This document shows positions 63,184 through 64,000 of a stretch of DNA of 64,000 nucleotides, piece by piece. Position 1 is the stretch's first letter. Each line of letters starts with the position of its first letter. A program made the translations under genes and the position numbers. Below the pieces are notes generated by a model. That model was given only the letters and a program-made list of their open reading frames with translations. It did no database searches and was not told where the DNA came from. Source of the stretch: DASXMT01 sp963755985 (lineage in GTDB: Bacteria; Actinomycetota; Acidimicrobiia; Acidimicrobiales; RAAP-2); NCBI GenBank assembly GCA_963755985.1, contig CAVWLO010000002.1:62001-126000 (forward strand), read 5' to 3'.

Positions 63184-64000
63184 TGGACTTCACCTTTTCC
63201 GAGGAGCAAGAGGCGGTGCGCCAGTCGGCCGAGGCCATCTTCTCCGGACTGGTCACGCCCGACCGAGTGAAGGAGACCGAGGCCGGCGAGGAGCGCGTCG
63301 ACCGGGCCCTGTGGGCCGAGCTGGCCCAGGCCGACCTGCTCGGGTTGGCCCTGCCCGAGGCGGTCGACGGCGGCGGCTACGGGTTGGTCGAGCTCTGCTC
63401 GGTGCTCGAGGCCCAGGGCCGGGTGGTCGCCCCGATCCCGCTGTGGGCCACGCTGGTGCTCGGGGCCCTGCCGGTGGCCGAGTTCGGCTCCGAACAGCTC
63501 CGGGCCCACTGGCTGCCCGGCGTGGTCGCCGGCGAGGTGATCCTGACCGCGGCGCTGGCCGACGTGGCCGGCGACCTGGCCAGCGGGGGGCCGGGCCGGC
63601 CCACGGTCGCGGCCAGGCCCCGGAAGAAGAGGGGCGGCTACAAGCTCTCGGGCACGGCCATGGCCGTGCCCGACGCCCATGTGGCCGACCGGGTGCTGGT
63701 CCCGGCGGCCACCCCGGACGGCGGGACCATCGTCGCCCTGGTCGACCCTCTGGCCGACGGGGTCACCATGGAACGGGCGGTGACCACCAACCGGGAGGTC
63801 CACCCCCATCTCCACTTCGACCAGGTGGTGATACCCGAGGGCGACCTGTTGGCCGGGGGCGACCCTGGTCGTGGCGCGGCCGTGGTCTCGTGGATCCTCG
63901 AGCGGGCCTGGACCGGGCTCTGCGCCCTCCAGGTCGGGGTGGCCGAGGCGGCGCTGGCCCAGACGGCCGAGTACCTCAACACCCGCGAGCAGTTCGGGAA
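63183..64000 (+). CDS. Acyl-CoA dehydrogenase, second subunit type (partial, runs off the window)
   Basis: At least 272 residues of an acyl-CoA dehydrogenase, without a stop before the window edge. It starts MDFTFSEEQEAVRQSAE with ATG 63183 overlapping the TGA of the upstream gene (TGATG). It has the N-terminal helical domain and a middle domain, and is more divergent than the gene at 60910. Pairs of such genes form ChsE-type heteromeric dehydrogenases. A putative ChsH1 or thiolase should follow outside the window. Confidence 0.88.
   Translation, partial: MDFTFSEEQEAVRQSAEAIFSGLVTPDRVKETEAGEERVDRALWAELAQADLLGLALPEAVDGGGYGLVELCSVLEAQGRVVAPIPLWATLVLGALPVAEFGSEQLRAHWLPGVVAGEVILTAALADVAGDLASGGPGRPTVAARPRKKRGGYKLSGTAMAVPDAHVADRVLVPAATPDGGTIVALVDPLADGVTMERAVTTNREVHPHLHFDQVVIPEGDLLAGGDPGRGAAVVSWILERAWTGLCALQVGVAEAALAQTAEYLNTREQFG

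Overview
The window is GC-rich, densely packed DNA with short intergenic gaps, many start/stop overlaps of the ATGA or GTGA type, and frequent GTG and TTG starts. An actinobacterium is indicated by an F420-type flavin/deazaflavin enzyme, a CYP125-like P450 with ChsE/ChsH-type steroid side-chain genes, ZAS anti-sigma/ECF regulation, Tat-exported ferritin-like proteins and a PhaC/phasin locus. Acidimicrobiia is my inference; no rRNA or tRNA was seen to confirm it.

Layout. 1-5 kb: a zinc (or manganese) uptake ABC operon, then on the other strand a Zur-like Fur protein, a 29-histidine metal-binding protein and a SmtB/CzrA-type ArsR repressor. 5-13 kb: a crotonase, secreted proteins (DUF4331, two tandem Tat-type ferritin-like proteins, a TatA/B subunit) and small conserved proteins. 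13-17 kb: a PadR-YceI fusion regulator with an F420-type enzyme, AraC/VOC genes, and a nickel transporter facing its likely Nur regulator. 17-22.4 kb: an ECF sigma/anti-sigma pair with two secreted-repeat (PF03640) genes, a fatty-acid-hydroxylase-family protein and DoxX. Three promoters here share the same TGATCC-N16-CGTAGT sequence, so this looks like a self-contained regulon. 22.5-26 kb: a yybP-ykoY manganese riboswitch in front of a GDT1-type transporter, then a geranylgeranyl-reductase/UbiE/UbiA trio.

26-33 kb is a mixed stretch with an MFS pump and several truncated or frameshifted remnants. 33-41 kb: hydrolase and NTF2-like genes, then a membrane glycosyltransferase (poly-Lys/Lys-Tyr tail) coupled to a GH18 hydrolase, and an ATP-grasp ligase. 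41-47 kb: a P450 and a polyhydroxyalkanoate locus (depolymerase, GST-like protein, phasin, synthase). 47-54 kb: an unusual operon of a GCS2/ATP-grasp fusion, an asparagine-synthase-like amidotransferase and an S9 peptidase, with a PuuD-like gamma-glutamyl hydrolase facing it. It resembles the NAGGN dipeptide-osmolyte genes but with a different ligase and peptidase, and is the best candidate for a new pathway. 54-61 kb: a HAD phosphatase, glucose-6-phosphate dehydrogenase, an RCK-pore-RCK potassium channel and type III glutamine synthetase. 61-64 kb: an acyl-CoA dehydrogenase/hydratase operon resembling the steroid side-chain ChsE/ChsH genes, cut by the window end.

Quality. Six single-base indels break otherwise well-preserved genes (about 19248, 28871, 59030, 59132, 59570 and 62641). 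In the three genes where both ends are clear, total length matches 3n+1 with exactly the net indel inferred. Uncorrected assembly errors are more likely than recent gene decay for most of them.
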